A DNA stretch of 64,000 nucleotides from a virus, in the IMG/VR virus record IMGVR_UViG_3300041407_000094, positions 1-64,000 of that record. The stretch is one strand, 5' to 3'. Shown in pieces: positions 55,606 through 63,119 of the stretch (its first letter is position 1; each line of letters starts with the position of its first letter). The notes below the pieces were generated by a model. The model worked only from the letters and a program-made list of their open reading frames with translations, was not told the DNA's origin and searched no databases. The position numbers and the translations under genes are program-made.

Positions 55606-56677
55606 ACAATACACCGCTATAGTAGACATCGACACTCTCATAATCCACGCTGCCCTTGCTGGACAAGAAACATCTGTAATTGTCACACACAAAGAAACTA
55701 ATTGGAGTAAGACTTTCAAGAATCAAACTGAATTCTTTGGTCACTTCAAAAAGAAAGAAGGGGGATGGCTTGCAGAAGTAAATGCAAAGAAAATTGAGAA
55801 AGGTCTTGAGCCTGTATCAGCGGATGCATTTGAAATTACTCCCGTTGTTGTAAAGATTGCTGATCAGTACACAGATGAAGGCGATGTAATTACTGCTGAG
55901 ACTGTTGTGAAAGGTCGATTCAAGAATAAGATCGAAGCTATTACTTCTCAAGCTTGGTGCAAAGACTTTAAGATTTGCTTTGGTACTGGTAAGAACTTCC
56001 GATACGATATTGCACAGACTCAACCTTATAAAAATGAACGTCCTGTAAAACCTTTGTTGTATGAAACTGTCAAAGAGTATATGCTTTGGAAATACAAAGA
56101 CAAAATGCTTATTGTTGACGGCGTTGAGACGGATGAGATTGTAACCCAAGAAGTTTGGAAAGCTTGGATCAAAGCAAAACGTAAACATGAGAACTTAGAT
56201 GCTGTGGCTTGTTACATTGACAAGGACATTTCGCAGTTCCCATGTCTTTGGTATAACTTCGATAAGCCTGAACTTGGTTTAGTGAAAATTGATGCACTTG
56301 AGGCCGTAAAGAACTTGGCTGTTCAGCATCTCAAGGGTGACACAATCGATTCGATTCCCGGTCTCCCGGCATTACCAGAAGATATGTATAAGCAGTATTC
56401 TCTGCGTAAAACTAAGGGTATTGGGGAGACTACGGCAAGAGGGCTGCTAGCGGACGCTAGCTCTCCTAAAGAGGTTTTTGAGCGGGTAGCCGCCGCATAC
56501 AAAGGGTATTACGGAGAGGAAAAACAACCATTCACTTCGTTCCGTGGTGATGAGTCTGAAAGGGATTGGTTGGATCATCTGAATGAGCAATTTAGACTTC
56601 TTAGGATGCGAACTGATGTGACTAAAGACGTTGGGCATGTTAGAGACTTTCTAAAGGCAATGGAGATTGAAGTGTGA
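55595..56677 (+). CDS. 5'-3' exonuclease, FEN/T5 exonuclease-like
   Basis: About 360 aa. The N-terminal AIVDIDTLIIHAAL carries the first metal Asp. The helical-arch region follows. VDGVETDEIVTQE and CYIDKDISQFP carry the acidic metal cluster near 180 and 213. A helix-3-turn-helix lies near 270 (HLKGDTIDSIPGLP, KTKGIGETTARGLL). FEN-type enzymes remove RNA primers and resect DNA ends. The start is ATG 55595; ATG 55589 is possible. It overlaps the acidic gene upstream. Confidence 0.88.
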   Translation: MTSKQYTAIVDIDTLIIHAALAGQETSVIVTHKETNWSKTFKNQTEFFGHFKKKEGGWLAEVNAKKIEKGLEPVSADAFEITPVVVKIADQYTDEGDVITAETVVKGRFKNKIEAITSQAWCKDFKICFGTGKNFRYDIAQTQPYKNERPVKPLLYETVKEYMLWKYKDKMLIVDGVETDEIVTQEVWKAWIKAKRKHENLDAVACYIDKDISQFPCLWYNFDKPELGLVKIDALEAVKNLAVQHLKGDTIDSIPGLPALPEDMYKQYSLRKTKGIGETTARGLLADASSPKEVFERVAAAYKGYYGEEKQPFTSFRGDESERDWLDHLNEQFRLLRMRTDVTKDVGHVRDFLKAMEIEV

Positions 56678-57213
56678 AAGAACCTTGGAAACAATCTCCA
56701 GATGTGTGGCCTACAAAGTCAAGCTTTTTCACATGGCTTAGGGGAGCACTCAGAAAGTCTATCTGGCAGTTTTACCCACCAAAGATGCAGTTTAAGAATG
56801 AAGGATGCTCTAAACCACCAGAAGACTACAAAGGGCGTGCAAAGTCTGGAGCCTACTGTGAGCTGACAGGAGAGTGGACAGGGAAGTCATTGCTGGAAGT
56901 GGACCATAAGATTGGTAACGTAAAGTTCACCGAGTGGGAAGATGTACTTCCATTCATTCTTCACTTATGTTGTGATAAAGATGAAATGGCCTTGGTGAAT
57001 AAGGAAGCGCATAAGGTGAAATCTTACGCTGAGAGGATGGGGATCAGTTTCGAGGACGCACTCATCCAGAAAGAGATTATTTCTATCTGTAAGGCAAAGA
57101 AAGATATTGCATGGCTGAAAGAACGTGGTATAGTGCCAGCAAGCAACGCCAAGAAAAGGCGTCAACAAATTGAGGAGGAAATGAAGAATGCTGATATTTC
57201 ACTTCAAACCTGA
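56674..57213 (+). CDS. HNH-type endonuclease
   Basis: The 179-aa protein starts at GTG in a GTGA overlap. YCELTGEWTG and LLEVDHKIGNVKF carry a Cys and the H of an HNH fold. LCCDKDEMALVNKEAHKVKS supplies the remaining N and H. The C-terminus is basic (SNAKKRRQQIEEE). Its place in the nuclease block suggests a recombination or DNA-processing enzyme, not a homing enzyme. Confidence 0.75.
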   Translation: MKEPWKQSPDVWPTKSSFFTWLRGALRKSIWQFYPPKMQFKNEGCSKPPEDYKGRAKSGAYCELTGEWTGKSLLEVDHKIGNVKFTEWEDVLPFILHLCCDKDEMALVNKEAHKVKSYAERMGISFEDALIQKEIISICKAKKDIAWLKERGIVPASNAKKRRQQIEEEMKNADISLQT

Positions 57214-57367
57214 AAACATGCTTGAACTCAACAAAGAAGATAACCGAAAGAAATTAATGGATACTCTCAGGAAGTTTCAAGAAGCTGATGAGGAGCTTGA
57301 GAGGATCTGTAGAGAACTTGGCATTGATAAACCTGAAATGGTTTGTAGGAGTATGGAAATTGACTGA
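57188..57367 (+). CDS. 59-aa charged helical protein
   Basis: MLIFHFKPENMLELNKEDNR followed by acidic helices. GAGGAGGAAATGAAG precedes ATG. It overlaps both neighbours. Function unknown. Confidence 0.65.
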   Translation: MLIFHFKPENMLELNKEDNRKKLMDTLRKFQEADEELERICRELGIDKPEMVCRSMEID

Positions 57368-57731
57368 ACCAAAACCAAATAAAACCTACATTATCCAACA
57401 CAAAGAAACAAAAGAGTTGTTCATTGCACGGTCTGGCAAGTCCTCTTGGAAACAGCCTGGACATGCCAAGAATGCTTGGAATCAAAGCTTCTATTCATCC
57501 AAACAAGTAGAGGCTCTTGGGATGAATATGATAGCTGATGCCAGTCGTTATAATCCTGAACGTACTCGTGTTCCGCTATTCTCAGAGCAAGATAACTTTG
57601 AAGTGGTAGAACTTAAACACGAAGCTCATAGTAAACTTGACGAGGCTGTTAATCTTCTTCGATCTGTCCTAGGTCGTTGTGATTATCAAGTACATAATGA
57701 AATCGTTAAATTTTTGGAGAGTGTAGAATGA
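57360..57731 (+). CDS. 123-aa protein, unknown
   Basis: It starts at TTG 57360, 8 nt after AGGAG. KTYIIQHKETKELFIARSGK and an Asn/Trp-rich middle, with a helical end. It overlaps the next ATG. Function unknown. Confidence 0.65.
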   Translation: MTEPKPNKTYIIQHKETKELFIARSGKSSWKQPGHAKNAWNQSFYSSKQVEALGMNMIADASRYNPERTRVPLFSEQDNFEVVELKHEAHSKLDEAVNLLRSVLGRCDYQVHNEIVKFLESVE

Positions 57732-57973
57732 CTGACAAAACTAAGATGTCCAACCTTGAATCCTATCAGGAATTAACTATTCAAATTTCTACGCTAAATC
57801 TAAAGCTTGATAAAATTCTAAGTTTGTTGAATAAGCCACAAGAAGAATATGTAATCAACCAACTAGTAACCCACACACACTTGGACGCTCGTGACCCTGA
57901 GATTACAAGGGTGGTTAACAAAGCTATTGCTCAGCTTTCTGACAACGAAAACTTTGAGGATTCTTTTAAATGA
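57728..57973 (+). CDS. 81-aa protein, unknown
   Basis: Helical N-terminus (YQELTIQISTLNLKLDKILS) and mixed C-terminus. ATGA overlaps at both ends. Function unknown. Confidence 0.65.
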   Translation: MTDKTKMSNLESYQELTIQISTLNLKLDKILSLLNKPQEEYVINQLVTHTHLDARDPEITRVVNKAIAQLSDNENFEDSFK

Positions 57974-58062
57974 TTAAAGATTATTGGACAGCAATCTTCT
58001 GGTGTGAATTTGTCCAGTTTAGTGTTTATTTCAATGTGTGGTGCTCACAATTGGGGATATGA
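57970..58062 (+). CDS. 30-aa aromatic peptide
   Basis: MIKDYWTAIFWCEFVQFSVY, rich in Trp/Phe/Tyr and possibly membrane-associated. ATGA overlap upstream. Its end carries the region before the next gene's GGAGG. Confidence 0.5.
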   Translation: MIKDYWTAIFWCEFVQFSVYFNVWCSQLGI

Positions 58063-58078
58063 TCCGGAGGATCTAGAT

Positions 58079-58294
58079 ATGTCAGTTATAGAGATGTTTC
58101 CAAAGAAACCAGACACAGATAAATCAGTTGATCACACTATCTCTAAGTTAGACTTCTGGCGCTGGCGGAATGAGATTATATCGAGGGATTTTCATACTTT
58201 CTCGATCTACCAAAAACAAGAGACGCTTGATACAATATTGAATATCAACAACCAGCTATATCAACTTATTTTAGAATTGAAGGGAGAGATTTAA
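58079..58294 (+). CDS. 71-aa protein, unknown
   Basis: ATG 58079, 8 nt after CCGGAGG, is preferred over a GTG 25 codons earlier that overlaps the previous gene. MSVIEMFPKKPDTDKSVDHT then Gln/Leu helices. Function unknown. Confidence 0.65.
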   Translation: MSVIEMFPKKPDTDKSVDHTISKLDFWRWRNEIISRDFHTFSIYQKQETLDTILNINNQLYQLILELKGEI

Positions 58295-58476
58295 TGAACA
58301 TTACGTTCTTCACATTGGAGGATGCTTTAGACTGTGTATGTGATATTGACGGGAAAGTGTTCAGTTATCTAGATGGTGAGCCAGAGAATGCAATCTACAA
58401 CCTTTTGAGATTTTGTGGGCACACTGTTAATCGGGTTGAACTTACAGAAGAAGAATATGAGGAGAAGTTTCAGTGA
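58294..58476 (+). CDS. 60-aa acidic protein, unknown
   Basis: MNITFFTLEDALDCVCDIDG and an acidic end (TEEEYEEKFQ). It overlaps both neighbours. Function unknown. Confidence 0.65.
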   Translation: MNITFFTLEDALDCVCDIDGKVFSYLDGEPENAIYNLLRFCGHTVNRVELTEEEYEEKFQ

Positions 58477-59399
58477 GTGAGTGGAATTGGAGAGATAAAG
58501 CACAACGACTAAAAGAACAAGGTTTGTCTAGTCGGGAAATTGGTAAAATTTTAGGTAAGGGGAAATCTACTATTAATGATTATCTATCTTTAGTGAAAAA
58601 GATGGCTGCAAATATTCCTCTAGAAACAAAAGGTCCAAAGATTCTATTTATCGATATTGAAACGAAGCCCATCCTTGCACATGTATGGCGACTATTTGAT
58701 CAGAACGTTGGATTGAACCAAATCCAAGAAGATTGGTCAATCTTGTCTTACTGTGCAAAATGGAAAGGGTCTGACGAAGTAATTTATGAAGACCTTCAAG
58801 GATCTGCTGATTTTGAAGATGATAGTAAACTTCTTGGTAATCTTTGGAAGTTGATGAATGAAGCCGATATTATTGTTGGTCAAAACAGTAAACGATTTGA
58901 TGTGAAGAAAATCAATGCGCGTTTGGTACTGAACGGCTACCCTAAGCCAAGTACATTCCGTCAGATTGACACACTCAACATTGCTAAAGCTCAGTTTGGT
59001 TTTACAAGTAATAAGCTTCAATACATGACAGATCAGCTTTGCACCAAGTATAAGAAACTTGAGCATGGCAAGTTTGCAGGCCACTTGCTTTGGTCAGAAT
59101 GTATGAAGAATAACCCAGAAGCTTGGGCTGAAATGAAACTGTATAATATCAATGATGTGTTGAGTCTAGAAGAACTCTACGACATTCTCAGTAGCTGGGA
59201 CAATACACTTCCTAACTTTGATGTCTATGTAGATGAAATTCTAGATATGTCTGTGTGGGAAGAAGATGGTTTCCATTACTCCAACGTGGGTAAATACAAA
59301 CGGTATCGCAATAAAGTTACTGGTGTTCAACGTAGGTCGCGTGTTAATCTATTAAACAAAGAAAAGCGTGATAGTTTGTTGTCTAATATTGCGGGGTAA
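58473..59399 (+). CDS. HTH-DnaQ-like 3'-5' exonuclease
   Basis: The 308-aa protein starts at GTG in a GTGA overlap. Residues 8-40 form a resolvase-type helix-turn-helix (LKEQGLSSREIGKILGKGKS). An RNase H-like DEDD exonuclease follows: ILFIDIETKP (ExoI), VGQNSKRFDVKKINARL (ExoII) and YNINDVLSLEELY (ExoIII). Fusing a site-reading HTH to a proofreading-type nuclease suggests a targeted DNA- or RNA-processing role. The family is similar to the phage RNase_H_2/DnaQ-like group. Confidence 0.82.
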   Translation: MSEWNWRDKAQRLKEQGLSSREIGKILGKGKSTINDYLSLVKKMAANIPLETKGPKILFIDIETKPILAHVWRLFDQNVGLNQIQEDWSILSYCAKWKGSDEVIYEDLQGSADFEDDSKLLGNLWKLMNEADIIVGQNSKRFDVKKINARLVLNGYPKPSTFRQIDTLNIAKAQFGFTSNKLQYMTDQLCTKYKKLEHGKFAGHLLWSECMKNNPEAWAEMKLYNINDVLSLEELYDILSSWDNTLPNFDVYVDEILDMSVWEEDGFHYSNVGKYKRYRNKVTGVQRRSRVNLLNKEKRDSLLSNIAG

Positions 59400-59403
59400 G
59401 TAA

Positions 59404-59718
59404 ATGAGCATTCACAACCGAGTACACGAAGCATATAAATACAAGCTACTAGCTGAATTTAAAGAAAACAAATATCTTCCACAAACCCCAGAAGGTCTGT
59501 TGGACTTCTTGTTTGACGATGACAGTGAATACCGTATTTACTATTACAGCGATCCGTGGGGTAGCAGTAAGCGTACTATTGGTACTCGTCTCAACACTAT
59601 TTGGATGATGCCTATTTGGGCTATATGTGCCCCATTCCTATGGTTGTTTACAGGTGAGACAGGAATTAATCAGCACAGTAAGCTTGGTAAGTGGATTGCT
59701 AAAGTAACGGGGCTTTAA
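59404..59718 (+). CDS. 104-aa protein with one membrane segment
   Basis: Soluble acidic N-terminal half (LLDFLFDDDSEYRIYYYSDP), then a hydrophobic stretch MMPIWAICAPFLWLFTG at about 73-89 and a basic end. Function unknown. Confidence 0.65.
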   Translation: MSIHNRVHEAYKYKLLAEFKENKYLPQTPEGLLDFLFDDDSEYRIYYYSDPWGSSKRTIGTRLNTIWMMPIWAICAPFLWLFTGETGINQHSKLGKWIAKVTGL

Positions 59719-59868
59719 GTGGAAGACTACAAACTAAAGAACACTGTCAATCGCTTGGAGAATTCGGTTGACAGCTTGACTAAAGAAATCTATAATCTTA
59801 AACAATAGCAAGCAGATATGATTGAGCAGATTAAACGACTGAAGGGAGAGAAAGATGATTGCAAATAG
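59719..59868 (+). pseudogene. Coiled-coil peptide split by in-frame TAG
   Basis: GTG 59719 opens 29 codons of heptad helix (NTVNRLENSVDSLTKEIYNL), then TAG at 59806-59808. The same frame continues QADMIEQIKRLKGEKDDCK to TAG at 59868. Both halves have coiled-coil character, so this looks like one small gene with a nonsense codon or amber read-through. It also contains a consensus promoter. Confidence 0.5.
59768..59796 (+). promoter_or_regulatory. Perfect-consensus sigma70 promoter
   Basis: TTGACA, exactly 17 nt, TATAAT, lying inside the coiled-coil reading frame. It would drive the DUF3310-ThyX-RNR unit. Confidence 0.75.
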
Positions 59869-60328
59869 TAGGTTTACAGATGGTGACCGTGTAATCTCTG
59901 TAAGGGACACGTCAGATGTGCCGGAAGGCTTTATTGGCACTTTACAGCACGCTCAAGGCGTGTTTGATTATGAAGTGACAGATGATAAGGGTAAAATGGA
60001 GTTATTTAATGATGATGAACTTGAGTTGTTGAGTGTCAGCAGTAAAGTTCATATCCCAAACGGCCTAGATCGTGATGATATTACACCACAAGAGATTCAA
60101 GGTATTCACCAGTCAGCACTAGACAAACAAGTCAGTGGTAATCACTATAAAGATTGTGGTATTCAACCAATTGAGTATATTCACGCGAATAACCTTAGCT
60201 ATCTTGAAGGGAATGTGATTAAATACACAACTCGACACAGCAAGAAGAACGGGAAACAAGATATTCTTAAAGCTATTCATTACCTTGAACTAATCTTGGA
60301 AATGGAGTATAAAGGTGAAACAGAGTAA
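59855..60328 (+). CDS. DUF3310 protein with KOW-like N-terminus
   Basis: The 157-aa protein has a KOW/SH3-like domain in residues 1-60 (GDRVISVRDTSDVPEGFIGT). Residues 90-155 are a DUF3310 domain (KQVSGNHYKDCGIQPIEYI, EGNVIKYTTRHSKKNGKQDI), the type found in T7 gp1.7, a nucleotide kinase. A dNMP-related role fits the flanking MazG-like, ThyX and RNR genes. Activity is inferred. Confidence 0.85.
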   Translation: MIANSRFTDGDRVISVRDTSDVPEGFIGTLQHAQGVFDYEVTDDKGKMELFNDDELELLSVSSKVHIPNGLDRDDITPQEIQGIHQSALDKQVSGNHYKDCGIQPIEYIHANNLSYLEGNVIKYTTRHSKKNGKQDILKAIHYLELILEMEYKGETE

Positions 60329-60533
60329 GCTTCAGTCTCTGACGGAGACACTGACAAATACTGGTGTAGGAATGGTAGGAAGTTGGTTACTAACAATGGC
60401 TTGCCTAATGTTCTTCACTACACCAGTTGGGATTGCAACATCGACCACCATTGCTTGCACTGTATGGTCGCTAGGAAGGGGTTATGTTGTAAGGCGTTAT
60501 TTTGATTCAAAGCTGCAAACACAAATTAATTAA
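60315..60533 (+). CDS. Small membrane protein
   Basis: The 72-aa protein starts at GTG. Two hydrophobic segments (GSWLLTMACLMFFTTPVGIA, TTIACTVWSLG) precede a basic C-terminus. This type of two-helix protein is often seen next to DUF3310 genes in phages. Function unknown. Confidence 0.7.
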   Translation: MKQSKLQSLTETLTNTGVGMVGSWLLTMACLMFFTTPVGIATSTTIACTVWSLGRGYVVRRYFDSKLQTQIN

Positions 60534-60544
60534 GGAGAGTTTTG

Positions 60545-61030
60545 GTGTCAAAGAAAGAATGTATAAAGTTTGGTTATGCAATCGGTAATCAACCTGCCAT
60601 GGGTGATCACTGGGAAGTTTGGAAACAAGTGAAAGCTCAGTCTAAACTTATCCTAGAAGAAGTGAATGAACTTGAGGATGCTTGTTCAGAGGAAGACCTT
60701 CTAGAAGTGCTGGACGCTGTAATGGACATCAAATACCTTAACACATATCTGGAACATCTGCTGGAAGCTTACGGCTGTAAGACAAAGCTTGCTTGGGAAA
60801 CAGTGTGCTCAAATAATGCACAGAAGATTACAACCAGCTACACCTACGCACAAAGCAGTAAAGAATACCTAGAGTCTCGTGAAGAGGGTGAATTCTATAT
60901 TGATGAAACTTTGTTTGAAGGTGAACGTCTATATACGGTAAAGCGCATGTCTGACAACAAAGTAATGAAGCTGAAGTCTCATGTACGTCCAGAACTTACC
61001 ACTTGTATTCCTGAAGAGTTTAAAGTATGA
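60545..61030 (+). CDS. MazG-like NTP pyrophosphohydrolase
   Basis: About 161 aa from GTG 60545 (TTG 60542 is also possible), behind AAGGAGAG. The all-alpha NTP-PPase signature appears as ILEEVNELEDACSEEDLLEV with a second acidic helix DAVMDIKYL, giving EExxE and ExxD metal sites. Such enzymes hydrolyse dNTPs or (p)ppGpp-related nucleotides. Here it fits dNTP pool control. Confidence 0.7.
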   Translation: MSKKECIKFGYAIGNQPAMGDHWEVWKQVKAQSKLILEEVNELEDACSEEDLLEVLDAVMDIKYLNTYLEHLLEAYGCKTKLAWETVCSNNAQKITTSYTYAQSSKEYLESREEGEFYIDETLFEGERLYTVKRMSDNKVMKLKSHVRPELTTCIPEEFKV

Positions 61031-61206
61031 TTCACGCAAGCACTCAAACAGCTAGACCTAAAGCAGACTGGAAAGATTATGTCTTCAACAAAGAAGACTA
61101 CAGTAAAGTGGTAGCTTCGGGGATGTGTTGGGTGGTTTTTCCAGACTGGCCTACACCACAAGAGTTTGAAGAGTATTTGAATAATAAGGAGAAAGAAGTT
61201 GTTTGA
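61027..61206 (+). CDS. 59-aa protein, unknown
   Basis: MIHASTQTARPKADWKDYVF with aromatic residues. Its end supplies AAGGAGAAAG for the ThyX TTG start. ATGA overlap upstream. Function unknown. Confidence 0.65.
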   Translation: MIHASTQTARPKADWKDYVFNKEDYSKVVASGMCWVVFPDWPTPQEFEEYLNNKEKEVV

Positions 61207-61876
61207 ATTTATCAAAGCGCAAGTAATCGGGGTAACAACACCGACTGTAGATTTCATCCCGACAGCAGAAGACCTTCCAGCCTTCTGCGCAAGGGTGAGT
61301 AACCCAGACAATCAAAAGAACTTTGATACAGCGGCAGGGCTTCTTAAATACTGCATGCGAGTTGGTCACTGGTCTGTATTTGATATGTCCAATATCGTTG
61401 TAGAGATTGAGGCTCCACGGGATATTGCAAGGCAAGTGTTGCGACATTCAAGTATTAAGTTTCAAGAATTCAGTCAGCGTTATGCAGTAGCCCAGAACTT
61501 TGTTATTCGTGAAGCTCGTCTACAAGACACAAAGAATCGTCAGAATAGTGTTGAGCTTGATAAGTTTAACGAAGAAGATTTTAACCTGATGCTTGCTTGG
61601 GAGAACAAGCAGCGAGAAGTGATTGAACTAGTTAAAAAGAATTATAACTGGGCACTAGATAACAATATCGCCAAAGAGTGTGCTCGTGTTATTCTTCCTG
61701 AAGGTAATACAATGAGCTACATGTATGCAAACGGTACAGTACGCCAGTGGATTACCTATCTGAAAGTTCGTGATGATCTAGGTGTTACACAGAAAGAACA
61801 CGTAGACCTTGCACGAAAGATTAAACCTGTTATCATTGAACACTTCCCGTTCCTTGAAGAGTTGATGGAGAAATAA
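61199..61876 (+). CDS. thyX: Flavin-dependent thymidylate synthase
   Basis: The 225-aa ThyX has the diagnostic motif as RHSSIKFQEFSQRYA near residue 80, close to the RHRxxSxNExSxRY consensus. C-terminal blocks include ECARVILPEGN and VRQWITYLKVR. It methylates dUMP to dTMP using methylene-tetrahydrofolate and FAD/NADPH. It starts at TTG after AAGGAGAAAG. dUMP could come from the phage deaminase at 19777, and dNDP/dNTP from the class II RNR at 63120. Confidence 0.93.
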   Translation: MFEFIKAQVIGVTTPTVDFIPTAEDLPAFCARVSNPDNQKNFDTAAGLLKYCMRVGHWSVFDMSNIVVEIEAPRDIARQVLRHSSIKFQEFSQRYAVAQNFVIREARLQDTKNRQNSVELDKFNEEDFNLMLAWENKQREVIELVKKNYNWALDNNIAKECARVILPEGNTMSYMYANGTVRQWITYLKVRDDLGVTQKEHVDLARKIKPVIIEHFPFLEELMEK

Positions 61877-61877
61877 A

Positions 61878-62075
61878 ATGATTAACGTAGATTACAAGTT
61901 CTCTGATTTCGTAAAAGAATATCAAAACCTATTAATGATTCGTTTGGGGATGAGTGTTAGTGAATCGTCACGTTACATTGTTGATGTTATAGAAGACATC
62001 GAGGCGGCAGTTATGCAAGACATTTCAGCATTTGAATTTTTCCAAGACGAACTTAAAGATGGGGTAGATGTATGA
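61878..62075 (+). CDS. 65-aa acidic protein, unknown
   Basis: MINVDYKFSDFVKEYQNLLM, helical and acidic. Its last codons overlap the next ATG. Function unknown. Confidence 0.7.
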   Translation: MINVDYKFSDFVKEYQNLLMIRLGMSVSESSRYIVDVIEDIEAAVMQDISAFEFFQDELKDGVDV

Positions 62076-62437
62076 GTGGTATCGGACATGTGTTGAGCAT
62101 TAGTGATTTGCTTCTAATTGATAATTTCAAAGCTGCTTTTGGTAGTGATGATAAAGTGGCCCTTGAAAAGATTCTTTTTGATAACGGCATTGATGTAGAA
62201 GAGCCATACACACTTGAGTATTCTAAGCATCGTAATTTGCGTGGTAATATTGTAAGTTGTGAACGATTTGTAGGAATTGAAAGGTCTGATATTAGCTGGC
62301 TGAAGTCTGGGGCGAGTAGTTGGGAAAATATCGTAGCTAATTGTGATCTAGACCTACGCATTCAATTGATGAATATGGGCAAGAATTACAGCAATACGGC
62401 ACACATTGTGTCTGAGCTTGAACGACACGCTAATTAA
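62072..62437 (+). CDS. 121-aa protein, unknown
   Basis: MSGIGHVLSISDLLLIDNFK with a mixed alpha/beta body. ATGA overlap upstream. Function unknown. Confidence 0.7.
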   Translation: MSGIGHVLSISDLLLIDNFKAAFGSDDKVALEKILFDNGIDVEEPYTLEYSKHRNLRGNIVSCERFVGIERSDISWLKSGASSWENIVANCDLDLRIQLMNMGKNYSNTAHIVSELERHAN

Positions 62438-62446
62438 GGAGTATTT

Positions 62447-63109
62447 GTGGGAAAGAAACTAGTTTATGGAGTAGGTATAAATGACTTAGGTTACCCTATA
62501 ACTAAGACAGAACAAGGTATTCGTGTATGGGAGTGTCCTTATTATAACAAGTGGATTGAGATGTTGAGGCGTGGATTCTCTGAAGCTGAGAAAGCAAGGC
62601 ATTCAACTTATAAAAATACAACCGTCTGTGATGAGTGGAGAACAGCAAGTGTGTTTAAAGCTTGGATGGAGCAACAAGACTGGAAAGGGTTGGACTTGGA
62701 TAAGGATATACTTTTAAAAGGTAATAATATTTATAGTCCAGAAACAACAGTATTTGTTCCATCCTATATCAACACCTTACTTGTAACGAGCAGCGCTATT
62801 AGAGGTAAGTGGCCTTTAGGAGTATCTTTTGTAAAACAGAATTTCTTAAAAGGTGTGAGTAAAGTATTTAGGGCATCTATTAAAGATAAGAGAAACCTTG
62901 AATGTATACAGAAGAATCTGGGACATTTTACAACACAAGATGAAGCTCATAGAACTTGGCAACAAGCTAAATATGAAGTATTCTTGCGGCGTCTAGATGA
63001 ATACTCAAAAGACCCTCAGTTCAATCAGAAAGCATATGATGCAATCAAGATTCGTGCAATTAATTTAAAACTAGACATAGCTCTAGGAAAAGAAACTTTT
63101 AATATCTAA
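62447..63109 (+). CDS. HNH/AP2-like putative homing endonuclease (subfamily 1)
   Basis: The 220-aa protein is a sibling of 18728 and 26227: YGVGINDLGYPI, CPYYNKWIEMLRRGFS, LDKDILLKGNNIYSPETTVF and a C-terminal AP2-like block (WPLGVSFVKQNFLKG, GHFTTQDEAHRTWQ). It starts at GTG behind AAGGAG. It is inserted between a small gene and the RNR gene. The Cys of SPETC is replaced by Thr, a difference from the siblings. Confidence 0.73.
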   Translation: MGKKLVYGVGINDLGYPITKTEQGIRVWECPYYNKWIEMLRRGFSEAEKARHSTYKNTTVCDEWRTASVFKAWMEQQDWKGLDLDKDILLKGNNIYSPETTVFVPSYINTLLVTSSAIRGKWPLGVSFVKQNFLKGVSKVFRASIKDKRNLECIQKNLGHFTTQDEAHRTWQQAKYEVFLRRLDEYSKDPQFNQKAYDAIKIRAINLKLDIALGKETFNI

Positions 63110-63119
63110 GGAGTAACAA

